Notes: generated from the letters alone by a model not told the origin. 28,408 nt of DNA from Pontimonas sp964350865 (GCA_964350865.1 CAYGLJ010000012.1:1-28408); one strand, 5' to 3'. Shown: positions 15,771-23,912, counted from the stretch's first letter. Program-made: numbers and translations.

Positions 15771-16759
15771 GTGAGGACCCACTCAAAGAGCTCACCAGTT
15801 GGCACTCTCCCTGGGCGGGTCTCCGTGTCCTTGTGGTGGGCTTGGGCCAGACCGGTTTTGCCGTGGTGGATACGTTGTGCGAACTTGGCTGCGACGTGTC
15901 TGTTGCCGCCGCCACAGCCCACAGTGACCTTGTCAATCTCGCCGAGGTAGTCGGCGCCCAGGTCACGCTCGGTGAGGATCCGCAACGAGCAGAGATTGTT
16001 CACTCAGGGTCGTGGGATTTTGCGGTCGTGTCCCCGGGAGTTGAGGCCGAAGATCCGGTTATCCAGCAACTGCAGAATTCAGCCATTCCCGTGTGGTCAG
16101 ATCTCGAGCTTGCGTGGAGACTTCGAGACAAGGGTGGTGACCCTGCAGACTGGATTATGGTGCTCCACGGCCCGGAGAGCGATACCGCCGTGGACGTAGC
16201 CCAGCGAATTTTTCAGGCTGCGGAACTTCCCACGAGGGTTGTCGGCTTCGGGGCCCCACCGGTTCTCGACGCTCTTCGTGAACCCAGGCCCTATTCCGCG
16301 TTGATTGTGCAGGTGGCGGCTCCTTCCCTTCGCTGGCGCTCACGATTTCCTGAGAGTCACATCACTCCGAGGGTTACGGTGTCACTGGAGACTGAGGGGA
16401 CCGACAACAGCGGGGTTTTCTTTGATGGCACAACCCAAGCCTGCGTCTACCGCAAGGCGGTCGGCCCTTCCGAGGCGCAAGTTCAGGATGCTGATGTTGT
16501 GGAAGGTGCCCGAGCGATTGGTATAGGTCTGGATTCTCCAGGGATGAGTGATATCGGCCTTGTCGAGGGCATCATCGTGGACCGAGCATTTCTGGATGAT
16601 CGCGCCAACCAAGCTCTCGAGATTTCAACACTCGACGAACTACGTGAAGCCGGGTGGCGGGTTCCCGAGCAGCTACCTGCCCTTCTCGCAGCGATCGCCA
16701 TGACCCGCTCGCAGGACGTTGCGCCCGCTCTCATTGCTGGCGTTCTGAGCCTTCCGTGA
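15755..16759 (+). CDS. MurD-like pseudoenzyme: N-terminal domain kept, P-loop and C-terminal domain lost
   Basis: The protein lies in the murD slot between mraY and ftsW and has 334 residues, against about 450-500 for MurD. Residues 13-135 are good MurD domain 1, with LTSWHSPWAGLRV, VVGLGQTGFAV, VVSPGV and IPVWSDLELAWR. At 136-146, where VTGTNGKTTT should stand, it reads VLHGPESDTAV, with no glycine-rich loop and no lysine. The ELSS, DHLDWHG and AK-carbamate segments are replaced or deleted (about 185-230). Family-like sequence then resumes in DADVVEGARAIGIGL and VEGIIVDRAFLDD. The protein stops where domain 3 should begin. It cannot bind ATP as a Mur ligase does. The start may be GTG 15755 or TTG 15767, and the latter overlaps the mraY stop as TTGA, like its neighbours. 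Confidence 0.85.
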   Translation: MAQSLSEDPLKELTSWHSPWAGLRVLVVGLGQTGFAVVDTLCELGCDVSVAAATAHSDLVNLAEVVGAQVTLGEDPQRAEIVHSGSWDFAVVSPGVEAEDPVIQQLQNSAIPVWSDLELAWRLRDKGGDPADWIMVLHGPESDTAVDVAQRIFQAAELPTRVVGFGAPPVLDALREPRPYSALIVQVAAPSLRWRSRFPESHITPRVTVSLETEGTDNSGVFFDGTTQACVYRKAVGPSEAQVQDADVVEGARAIGIGLDSPGMSDIGLVEGIIVDRAFLDDRANQALEISTLDELREAGWRVPEQLPALLAAIAMTRSQDVAPALIAGVLSLP

Positions 16760-16890
16760 GCTCCAGCGCAGTGGCGGTTAATCGGCGCGCCTTAGCGGTT
16801 CTTAGGGTGTTTTCCCCGCACACTTGAGGGTAATCCTCATCCATCAACCGTGGGATGAAGGTTCCGTGGGTGAAAGCAGGTGAGTGGCCA
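16760..16890. other. Intergenic gap after the truncated murD; likely deletion scar
   Basis: These 131 bases are the longest break inside the mraZ-ftsQ run. They fall where the MurD C-terminal domain (about 450 bases) should be. No frame resembles MurD here. An 8-base palindrome GGCGCGCC (16784-16791) and a repeated GCGGTT are visible. TTGAGG (16824-16829) could be a -35, but no matching -10 is convincing. I see no gene. Confidence 0.5.
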
Positions 16891-18093
16891 GTGACTCAAG
16901 TCGCATCAAGGTCATCCGCACCCCGCGTTACGGTCAGCGTGAAGCGTCTTTTTGGTCGGGAATCTGCCGACTACGTGGTCATGGTGTCCATGGTTTTTTT
17001 CCTCGTCATATTCGGTTTGGTGATGGTCCTTTCGTCGTCCTTTGTGGGATCAGCACTGGGCAATGACGGCAACTTCTTTGCCACCTTTTTCCGCCAGGTG
17101 ATATGGGTTTTGCTGGGAATCCCCGCGATGCTGGTGATTTCACGGTTTCCTGCACGCGCGCTGAAGAAACTTGCTCCGACAATATTTTTGGTTGCCCTGC
17201 TCCTTCAAGGTCTCGTCTTCACTCCTCTGGGAATCACCTCCGGTGGTAACACGAACTGGGTGAACATTGCCGGGTTCACGGGGCAACCCTCGGAAATCTT
17301 GAAGGTCGCCATGATCATTTGGATGGCGGCGATTCTTGCGGACCGCATTGACCGGGTCGAGGACTACCGAACACTGGTGCGACCTCTGGGGCTGGGGGTT
17401 CTCATCGCGCTGAGCTTGGTCATGATGGGTCAAGACCTTGGAACCATGGGCGTGATGGTCGTGATTGCACTGGGGATTGTTTTTCTTGCCGGAGCCAGAC
17501 TTAGCCACCTCTTTACGGTTGTGGCGGTGATCGCCGCTGGGGTTGCCATGTTGGCCATGCTGAGCCCCTCTCGAATCAACCGCATCATGACGTGGTTTTC
17601 AGGCTGCACGGAGGAGGACTATCTGGGCACGTGTTGGCAGATTGTTCACTCCACCTATGCACTGGGCTCTGGGGGAGTCCTTGGTGTGGGGCTGGGGAAT
17701 TCCCGCGCGAAATGGTCGTGGTTGCCGCACGCTGAAACCGACTTCATCTTCGCCATTGTGGGGGAGGAGTTGGGGCTGATCGGGACCAGCATGGTGATTA
17801 TTTCCTTTGTAATCCTGGCGGTGGCAATGGCTCGGTTGGTCCGCGCCCAGCCAGATCCCTTTGCCCGCCTCGTGACTGGCGGAGTCATGGTGTGGTTGAT
17901 TGGTCAGGCACTGATCAATATTGCTGTGGTCCTCGAGGTTCTCCCCGTTCTGGGTGTTCCACTGCCCTTCATGTCTGTGGGTGGATCAGCATTGATGGCG
18001 TCGCTCATTGGCGTTGGTGTGGTCATGGCGGTCAATAGGCGCGATGCAGTGTCGGTGACCGCGGGTGCAAATCGACGGAGTTCTGCTCGATGA
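16891..18093 (+). CDS. ftsW: Septal peptidoglycan polymerase FtsW (SEDS family)
   Basis: FtsW polymerises lipid II into septal glycan strands with FtsI. The 400-residue protein has about ten membrane segments. It shows SEDS motifs: NWVNIAGFTGQPSEILKVA around the third to fourth helix, the LGLGNSRAKWSWLPHAETDF region, IFAIVGEELGLIG, and LPFMSVGGSALMA near the end. GTG 16891 is preferred because AGGTGAG (16878-16884) sits 6 bases before it. The ATG at 16855 would add 12 residues with no usable ribosome site. It is separated from the murD remnant by a 131-base gap, so it may use its own promoter. Its stop overlaps the murG start as ATGA. Confidence 0.94.
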   Translation: MTQVASRSSAPRVTVSVKRLFGRESADYVVMVSMVFFLVIFGLVMVLSSSFVGSALGNDGNFFATFFRQVIWVLLGIPAMLVISRFPARALKKLAPTIFLVALLLQGLVFTPLGITSGGNTNWVNIAGFTGQPSEILKVAMIIWMAAILADRIDRVEDYRTLVRPLGLGVLIALSLVMMGQDLGTMGVMVVIALGIVFLAGARLSHLFTVVAVIAAGVAMLAMLSPSRINRIMTWFSGCTEEDYLGTCWQIVHSTYALGSGGVLGVGLGNSRAKWSWLPHAETDFIFAIVGEELGLIGTSMVIISFVILAVAMARLVRAQPDPFARLVTGGVMVWLIGQALINIAVVLEVLPVLGVPLPFMSVGGSALMASLIGVGVVMAVNRRDAVSVTAGANRRSSAR

Positions 18094-19190
18094 TGCGGGT
18101 GGTGCTTGCCGGCGGTGGTACCGCGGGCCATGTGAATCCTCTGCTCGCGGTGGCTGACGAGCTCGTCCGTCAGGGCTCATCGACTCCAGAGGACATTCTG
18201 GTGATTGGCACAAAGGAGGGCTTGGAAACTCGTCTTGTTCCGGAGGCCGGCTTGGCCCTTCGCACCATCGCGAGATTGCCCTTCCCGCGGAGAGTAAACG
18301 CTGAAGCTGCGCTCTTTTGGCCACGGTTTGTGGGCGCTGTCGTGACAAGCATTCGACTTCTTCGGTCTCATCGTCCCGATGTCGTGGCGGGCTTTGGGGG
18401 CTATGTCTCCGCTCCCGTCTATGTCGCGGCCTGGATGCTTCGGCTTCCTCTGGTTATTCACGAAGCCAACGCGGTTCCAGGCTTCGCTAACCGGTGGGGA
18501 GCAAGGCTCACTCGCCATGTGGTGACGACGTTTTCCTTGACCAAACTGCCGCGCGCAACATTGCTGGGGATGCCGATGCCTCGGGCCATCACTCATCCGA
18601 GATCAACCCCGACGCTCTCTGTCGCGAGAAAACACTTCGGTTTGTCGCCTCGGAAAAAGACCCTCCTCGTGACAGGCGGTTCTCAAGGGTCCGTATCGGT
18701 GAATTCGACAGTTCAGGCGGTCGTGGGGGACATTCTTGCCGCTGGGTGGCAGGTTCTCCATATCGTGGGTAATCGAAACCCTCTCCCCGCGGTGGAGACT
18801 CCTGGCTATGTGGCGGTGAAGTACTGCGATCGAATGGACCTTGCTTTTGCGGCCGCCACCGCGGTGATTTCTCGGGCCGGCGCGGCCACAGTGTCGGAAA
18901 TCCAACTCTTGGGTTTGCCTGCAGTCTTTGTTCCCTACCCGGTAGGTAACGGTGAGCAGGAAAAGAACGCCTGGGATTCTCTGCAGGCTGGCTCGGCGGT
19001 GTTGGTCTCAGACAGCGATTTCACGCCGGACTATGTCCGCGCGACGGTGTTGCCTCTGTTGGGAGATGATGCGGCTCTGGATCGTATGCGCGAGCGGGCC
19101 AAGGGCCTAGGACGAGCAGACGCAGCCGAAGCTTTTGTCCACGTGATGCAGCGGGCAAGCACCCAGACCGGAAAGGCTTCCTCGTGGTGA
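18090..19190 (+). CDS. murG: Lipid I N-acetylglucosaminyltransferase MurG
   Basis: MurG adds GlcNAc to lipid I to form lipid II at the inner membrane face. The 366-residue GT-B protein shows AGGGTAGHVNPLLA (7-20), GFGGYVSAPV, HEANAVPGFANR (124-134), VTGGSQGSVSVN (194-205) and the UDP-GlcNAc-binding SRAGAATVSE with GNGEQEKNA (286-294). HEAN and GNGEQ are the usual actinobacterial variants, so no loss of function is suggested. The ATG overlaps the ftsW stop by 4 bases. Intact MurG supports continued lipid II synthesis. Confidence 0.95.
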   Translation: MMRVVLAGGGTAGHVNPLLAVADELVRQGSSTPEDILVIGTKEGLETRLVPEAGLALRTIARLPFPRRVNAEAALFWPRFVGAVVTSIRLLRSHRPDVVAGFGGYVSAPVYVAAWMLRLPLVIHEANAVPGFANRWGARLTRHVVTTFSLTKLPRATLLGMPMPRAITHPRSTPTLSVARKHFGLSPRKKTLLVTGGSQGSVSVNSTVQAVVGDILAAGWQVLHIVGNRNPLPAVETPGYVAVKYCDRMDLAFAAATAVISRAGAATVSEIQLLGLPAVFVPYPVGNGEQEKNAWDSLQAGSAVLVSDSDFTPDYVRATVLPLLGDDAALDRMRERAKGLGRADAAEAFVHVMQRASTQTGKASSW

Positions 19191-20596
19191 GACCAGAACT
19201 AGGCCGTGTAGTGCCCGACGAGCTGGGGTCGGTGCACTTCATCGGCATCGGAGGATCCGGCATGAGCGGAATAGCGAGGGTCTTGGCGGAGCGCGGTCTC
19301 ACTGTTTCAGGGTCCGACCGATCCGCGTCAGAGGTGACAGAGTCACTCCAGGCTTCTGGCATCACGGTGTCGGTGGGCCATGATCCCGCTCACCTCGGCG
19401 ACGCCACCACCGTGGTGATTTCCAGTGCAGTGCGTGAGGACAACCCGGAGCTGAGGGAGGCTCGAGCTCGCGGACTCCAGGTGTTGCATCGCTCGGAGGC
19501 GTTGCGCTGGATAATCCGAGGCAAAAGAGTGCTCGCGGTGGCGGGATCTCACGGGAAGACCACGTCCACTGCGATGCTTGCAACTGCGCTTGATCGCTCC
19601 GGTCGCCCGGTGGGCGCAGTCAATGGTGGCGTGGTGAGTGAGTGGGGCGTCTCCTCTCGATGGGGCAAGGATGAGCTTTTCGTCATCGAGGCTGATGAGT
19701 CAGACCGTTCGTTTGTTGACTATCGACCTGCCGTCGCAATGGTGACCAATATCGCCCCCGACCATCTCGATTTCTACGGGACTCTTGAGGCCATCTACGA
19801 CTCGTTTGAAGAGTTTGTGCGCAGCGCAACAGAGACCGTGGTGTTGTGTGCTGATGATGAGGGAACCCGACACCTCGCCACCAGGCTCGGTGATGAGGTC
19901 AGCACCCTCACGTATGGGACCACCCCGAGCGCAGATGTTGTGATGACAGACCTGGTGGCGGGTCCTCTCGCCACTTTCACGGTGAGTTATCTAGGCACCA
20001 GTGCCCGCTGCGAATTGGGCGTTCCCGGGCGACTCAACGCTGTGAATGCAACCGGAGTGATTGCCACGCTCCTCGCGAGCGGATACTCGCTGGAGGAGGC
20101 TGCTCGCGCAGCAAGTGGTTTCCGAGGCGCCGATCGACGATTCCAGTTCCACGGAGAGATCGGTGGCGTTCGCTTTTATGATGACCATGCTCATCACCCG
20201 ACCGAGGTTGCCGCAGCTCTGGAAACCGCTCGCGCAGTGGTGGGAGACGGGTCCGTCATCACCATGTTCCAGCCCCACCTTTATTCCCGCACGCAATACA
20301 TGGCCAGTGAGCTGGCGAACGCGTTTTCTGAAGGAAGCGACCACACGATCTTCCTGGAAATTTTTGGATCCCGTGAAGACCCGATTGAGGGCGTGACGAC
20401 AGACTTGATTCTCCAGAAGATGGCGGATGGCGCCTCGTACGCGTTTGAACCTGATTGGGGTAGTGCGTGTGAGCTAGCGGTGGCTCGCGCAAGGCCGGGA
20501 GACATCGTGTTGACGATGTCGACGGGAGATTTGTACCAAATCGTCCCCCAGCTCTTGGCGACTAAACGACGAGTCGACGAGGCTACTGGTGGATAG
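19184..20596 (+). CDS. murC: UDP-N-acetylmuramate--L-alanine ligase MurC
   Basis: MurC adds the first amino acid (L-Ala, or Gly in some Microbacteriaceae) to UDP-MurNAc. The 470 residues show domain 1 HFIGIGGSGMSGIARVL (18-34), P-loop AGSHGKTTST (120-129), EADESD (169-174), DHLDFYG (193-199), YDDHAHHPTEV (332-342) and FQPHLYSRT. All three domains are present. Substitutions such as LEIFGSREDP for DVYPAREDP look conservative. Two GTG codons are adjacent. The second (19187) overlaps the murG stop as GTGA and is slightly preferred by analogy with the other junctions. It is the only fully canonical ligase here besides murE. Confidence 0.95.
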   Translation: MVRPELGRVVPDELGSVHFIGIGGSGMSGIARVLAERGLTVSGSDRSASEVTESLQASGITVSVGHDPAHLGDATTVVISSAVREDNPELREARARGLQVLHRSEALRWIIRGKRVLAVAGSHGKTTSTAMLATALDRSGRPVGAVNGGVVSEWGVSSRWGKDELFVIEADESDRSFVDYRPAVAMVTNIAPDHLDFYGTLEAIYDSFEEFVRSATETVVLCADDEGTRHLATRLGDEVSTLTYGTTPSADVVMTDLVAGPLATFTVSYLGTSARCELGVPGRLNAVNATGVIATLLASGYSLEEAARAASGFRGADRRFQFHGEIGGVRFYDDHAHHPTEVAAALETARAVVGDGSVITMFQPHLYSRTQYMASELANAFSEGSDHTIFLEIFGSREDPIEGVTTDLILQKMADGASYAFEPDWGSACELAVARARPGDIVLTMSTGDLYQIVPQLLATKRRVDEATGG

Positions 20597-21428
20597 ACCA
20601 GAGGGTTTCCAACCCCGAGGATCAGGGAAATCCGCGACCCGAAAGCGGAGCTCCCCGAAGCCCACTGCTCGAGTGAAAACAGCGACCAAACAACGGGTCT
20701 CGGCGGAAAAAGCAGAGTATCGACGCTTTACCGAGGCGACGCGGCGACGTCGCATCACCTGGGCTGTGTCGTTGGGGAGCATCGGTCTGCTCCTCGTTAG
20801 TGTCGTGCTCCTTACGCTCTCGCCGCTTCTTGCGTTTCGCGAAGTCCGCGTAGAGGGCGGCGACCGCGTTACCTCTCAAGCCGTCGCTGACGCCCTCTCG
20901 GGTCTCTACGGGGAGCCACTCGCGCGCGTGAATGATGAGCGAGTTCAGATTGCCCTGGAGCCGCTGACCCTGGTGCAGGCATTCGAAACGAGGATTGAGC
21001 CGCCCGGAACACTCGTGGTGACCATCATCGAGCGGAAGCCGCTTGGGGCAGTGTTGGCGGGGGATGCCTTCGATGTGGTCGATGCAGCGGGAGTGACCCT
21101 GTGGGAGGAGCCGGCCTTGCCGGGGGGACTCCCCAGAATTCTGGTGGCGGCTGACGCTACGTCTCCGAGCTTTAGTGCAATTACTCGGGTGTTGCGCGCG
21201 CTTCCGGATGAACTGCTCGCGCAAGTGGAGGGCATCACGGCCACCACTTTGGATGACGTTCGCTTCACGATTAGGGGTAGTTCACACGAAGTAGTGTGGG
21301 GCTCGTCTGAGCGTTCACCCGAGAAAGCGAGAGTTCTGAGAGCCGCACTGATCGCGCTCGATTCCGAAGAATCCAGGGTCATTGATGTCACCACGCCGGA
21401 CAGTGTTGTCGTTCGTGCGCGAGGCTGA
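20589..21428 (+). CDS. ftsQ: Division protein FtsQ/DivIB
   Basis: FtsQ is a bitopic protein linking FtsL/B to the septal synthases. The 279 residues have a long Lys/Arg-rich cytoplasmic region (1-56) and a membrane segment (about 57-80). A POTRA domain begins at LAFREVRVEGGDRVTSQAVADAL, and an FtsQ/DivIB C-terminal domain follows. The GTG start overlaps the murC end by 8 bases. Length and order are typical for actinobacteria. Confidence 0.9.
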   Translation: MDRPEGFQPRGSGKSATRKRSSPKPTARVKTATKQRVSAEKAEYRRFTEATRRRRITWAVSLGSIGLLLVSVVLLTLSPLLAFREVRVEGGDRVTSQAVADALSGLYGEPLARVNDERVQIALEPLTLVQAFETRIEPPGTLVVTIIERKPLGAVLAGDAFDVVDAAGVTLWEEPALPGGLPRILVAADATSPSFSAITRVLRALPDELLAQVEGITATTLDDVRFTIRGSSHEVVWGSSERSPEKARVLRAALIALDSEESRVIDVTTPDSVVVRARG

Positions 21429-21575
21429 GTTTTCCTTGCCTTAAACCGGTTCCGCGACACGCCCAGAGCCTCCTTCGACGAAGGGCCTCGGCGCCCTAGC
21501 GTCAGTCACGAGCTAAAAGTGAAGAAAACTCTCATCTTCAACTAGAGCTTGAAGGTTTATCACGAAGGAGAACCG
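21429..21575 (+). promoter_or_regulatory. ftsZ leader with two inverted repeats
   Basis: This 147-base spacer carries a compact palindrome CCTTCG-A-CGAAGG (21472-21484). It also carries CTTCAA-N7-TTGAAG (21536-21554), which ends 9 bases before the GAAGGAG ribosome site. TAGAGC (21543-21548) lies in the loop of the second repeat and could be a -10. ftsZ in actinobacteria normally has its own promoters. Which of these are promoter, operator or RNA hairpin is inferred, not shown. Confidence 0.45.
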
Positions 21576-22721
21576 GTGTCCGGTCAACACAACTACAACG
21601 CGCTGATCAAGGTAGTAGGGGTCGGGGGTGGTGGCGTCAACGCTGTCAACCGCATGATCGACCGTGGTCTGCGAGGAGTGGAGTTCATTGCCATCAACAC
21701 CGATGCGCAAGCTCTGCTGATGAGTGATGCTGATGTGAAGCTCGACGTGGGTCGAGACCTCACCCGAGGATTGGGCGCGGGGGCAGACCCTGAGGTGGGC
21801 CGTCGTGCGGCAGAAGATCACCAAGAAGAGATTGAACAAGCTCTCGCCGGAGCCGACATGGTCTTCGTGACGGCCGGAGAAGGTGGTGGCACCGGAACCG
21901 GTGGAGCGCCCGTCGTGGCCCGGATTGCCAAGTCAATTGGTGCGCTGACGGTCGGCATCGTGACCAAGCCTTTTGCCTTCGAGGGCAAGCGTCGGATGTC
22001 GCAGGCGGAGGTCGGTGTTCAGGCACTCAAGGACGAAGTTGACACCCTCATAGTGGTTCCTAACGACCGTTTGCTCGAGATCTCTGACCGCACGATCAGC
22101 ATGTTGGAAGCTTTTGAAACCGCAGACCACGTGCTTCTCGCGGGGGTTCAGGGGATCACGGACCTGATCACCACACCAGGTCTGATCAACCTCGACTTCG
22201 CTGATGTGAAGTCGGTCATGCAAGACGCTGGCACCGCTCTCATGGGCATCGGTTCAGCACGGGGCGCAGACCGTGCAATCAAGGCAGCGGAGCTTGCGGT
22301 GGCATCTCCACTTTTGGAATCCAGCATTGAGGGTGCTCAGGGAGTGCTGCTGTCTATCCAAGGTGGTTCGAATCTGGGTCTTTACGAGATCAACGACGCA
22401 GCAAAACTCGTGGAGGAGGCCGTTCATCCCGACGCCAACATCATCTTCGGAGCGGTCATTGACGACTCTTTGGGAGACGAGGTCCGCGTCACTGTGGTTG
22501 CCGCAGGTTTTGATGAGTCACAGCAGCGCTCAGTCGCCACCCCCGTGGTAACCAGCGAAGCGGAGGCGTCACCCACAGAGTCCGGAGTGTCACCTGAGGC
22601 TGAAGAGTCGTGGTTGCTGCCCTCTGAAGAACGCGGAGGCGCTCAACCGGCAGAAGCTCCTGTGTTCGCGGCCGAGGCTGACGAGGACGACGAGCTCGAC
22701 GTCCCAGAGTTTCTTCGCTAG
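21576..22721 (+). CDS. ftsZ: Cell division GTPase FtsZ
   Basis: FtsZ is the tubulin homologue that forms the division ring. The start is GTG 21576, because GAAGGAG (21564-21570) lies 5 bases upstream. An in-frame upstream codon at 21549 would put the ribosome site inside the gene. The 381 residues include IKVVGVGGGGVNAVNRM (11-27), the GTP-binding GGGTGTGG (103-110), NDRLLEISDRTISM and the synergy-loop NLDFADVKSVM. An acidic linker of about 60 residues follows, and the C-terminal peptide DELDVPEFLR (372-381) binds partners such as SepF and FtsW. All family features are intact. Confidence 0.97.
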   Translation: MSGQHNYNALIKVVGVGGGGVNAVNRMIDRGLRGVEFIAINTDAQALLMSDADVKLDVGRDLTRGLGAGADPEVGRRAAEDHQEEIEQALAGADMVFVTAGEGGGTGTGGAPVVARIAKSIGALTVGIVTKPFAFEGKRRMSQAEVGVQALKDEVDTLIVVPNDRLLEISDRTISMLEAFETADHVLLAGVQGITDLITTPGLINLDFADVKSVMQDAGTALMGIGSARGADRAIKAAELAVASPLLESSIEGAQGVLLSIQGGSNLGLYEINDAAKLVEEAVHPDANIIFGAVIDDSLGDEVRVTVVAAGFDESQQRSVATPVVTSEAEASPTESGVSPEAEESWLLPSEERGGAQPAEAPVFAAEADEDDELDVPEFLR

Positions 22722-22729
22722 GGCACCCG

Positions 22730-23404
22730 GTGTCCGAGACGCTCGCGGATCGGTGGCACCGCGTTCAGCAGGAGATAGCCCAGGCCTGCGAAGACTTTGG
22801 TCGTAACCCTCAGGATGTCACCACGATTGTGGTGACCAAGTTTCACCCCGCAAGTCTGGTGAGGGAGCTTCACTCGCTGGGGGTTCGTCACGTGGGAGAG
22901 AATCGCCACCAAGACGCGGCTCCGAAGCAGCTCGAAGTGGCCGATCTTGATCTGACATGGCATTTCGTGGGCCAGCTTCAGTCCAATAAGGCCCGGGCGG
23001 TCGCTGCGTATTGCGATGTCATCCACTCCGTGGATCGGGACTCGTTGGTCGACGCTTTGGCGAAATATGAGGGCTCTGTGGATGTCTTCCTCGAGGTGAA
23101 CCTTACGTCTGTTCCTGGGCGAGGAGGCGTAGAACCAGACGACCTTGTGGCGTTGGCCGAGAAGACCCTGACTGCGGGAAACCTCCGATTACGGGGTGTG
23201 ATGGCGGTGGCGCCCCAAGATGAGAGCCCCGCGGAGGCTTTTGACCGTGTGCTGTCCTATCGGGAGGATCTGCTCAGAGTCGCCCCGGAGGCCACCGAGC
23301 TGTCCCTCGGGATGTCGGGGGATTTCGTTGAGGCTCTAGAGCGGGGCGCGACACACCTGCGCATTGGTACCGCAATTACCGGAAAAAGGTCCCTGGGCGC
23401 CTAG
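22730..23404 (+). CDS. YggS-family pyridoxal phosphate homeostasis protein
   Basis: This family binds PLP and balances vitamin B6 and amino acid pools, with no known catalysis. The 224 residues carry the PLP lysine in TTIVVTKFHP (K37). HVGENRHQDAAPK, WHFVGQLQSNKAR, a LRLRGVMAVAP segment, LSLGMSGDFVEAL and LRIGTAITGKR, the phosphate-binding end, follow. The GTG start follows ftsZ by 8 bases with no clear ribosome site. In many actinobacteria a YfiH/PgeF-type gene lies between ftsZ and this one, and here it is absent. Confidence 0.93.
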   Translation: MSETLADRWHRVQQEIAQACEDFGRNPQDVTTIVVTKFHPASLVRELHSLGVRHVGENRHQDAAPKQLEVADLDLTWHFVGQLQSNKARAVAAYCDVIHSVDRDSLVDALAKYEGSVDVFLEVNLTSVPGRGGVEPDDLVALAEKTLTAGNLRLRGVMAVAPQDESPAEAFDRVLSYREDLLRVAPEATELSLGMSGDFVEALERGATHLRIGTAITGKRSLGA

Positions 23405-23438
23405 CCTTAAATAGTCAACCTGCGAACAAGGGGCAACA

Positions 23439-23876
23439 ATGGCAAACGCACTACGCAAAACACTGGAATTTCTCGGACTGGCTGAGGAATCGTTTGACGA
23501 GCAATCGTCCTCAAAGTCTCACCAGGAGAGCAGTCAGCCGGCCCCTCGCGCGACCGTAACCCCGCTGCGTCGGGGTTCGAAAAACGGGGTGAGTGATGTG
23601 AACGAGATTTTGACCGTGCATCCCAAGAAATATGACGACGCGAAAGTTATCGCGGAGACCTTCCGTGATGGAATTCCCGTCATCATCAATCTGACCCAGA
23701 TGAGCGAATCGGAAGCTCGCCGATTGGTGGACTTTTCCAGCGGCCTTTCCCAGGGGCTTCGAGGTCACATTGAACGCGTTACCCCAAAAGTCTTCCTCCT
23801 TTCTCCCTCCCACGTGCTGGTCAGCGGTGAGGGTGACGGTGTGGAGTCCGAGCTCGACGCCTCTCTGGTCGACTAG
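23439..23876 (+). CDS. sepF: Cell division protein SepF
   Basis: SepF anchors FtsZ to the membrane in actinobacteria, which lack FtsA. The 145 residues begin with a short amphipathic membrane-targeting helix (ANALRKTLEFLGL). A polar linker follows, and the conserved SepF core (about 60-135) reads VHPKKYDDAKVIAETFRDG, PVIINLTQM and VFLLSPSHVLVSG. AAGGGG 5 bases ahead of the ATG is a good ribosome site. Position after yggS is conserved. Confidence 0.96.
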   Translation: MANALRKTLEFLGLAEESFDEQSSSKSHQESSQPAPRATVTPLRRGSKNGVSDVNEILTVHPKKYDDAKVIAETFRDGIPVIINLTQMSESEARRLVDFSSGLSQGLRGHIERVTPKVFLLSPSHVLVSGEGDGVESELDASLVD

Positions 23877-23899
23877 GCGCTCTCTCGGGCTGAGCCCGG

Positions 23900-23905
23900 C
23901 ATAAT
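23900..23905 (+). promoter_or_regulatory. Candidate -10 for yggT, next to a perfect palindrome
   Basis: CATAAT ends 7 bases before ATG 23913, which would give a leaderless transcript. Directly upstream is the 13-base palindrome CGGGCT-G-AGCCCG (23886-23898), which could be an operator. No -35 is obvious. Confidence 0.35.
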
Positions 23906-23912
23906 GGGGACC

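Noticed and set aside
14649..15782. Long minus-strand frame opposite mraY (377 codons)
   Set aside because: It is antisense to a gene with full family motifs and translates to a Gln/His/Arg/Pro-rich sequence with no recognisable domain, a typical high-GC shadow frame.
14029..16759. Sequencing or assembly error as the cause of the short murF and murD
   Set aside because: A frameshift would leave the missing domains readable in another frame nearby. There is no room: murE overlaps the murF remnant, and only 131 bases separate murD from ftsW. Two independent clean frames with degraded motifs argue for real evolution, although raw reads would settle it.
18961..18990. Possible degeneration of MurG at its GNGEQ segment and of HEAN at 18460
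   Set aside because: Both differ from the E. coli sequence but are the usual forms in actinobacterial MurG, so they do not indicate lost function.
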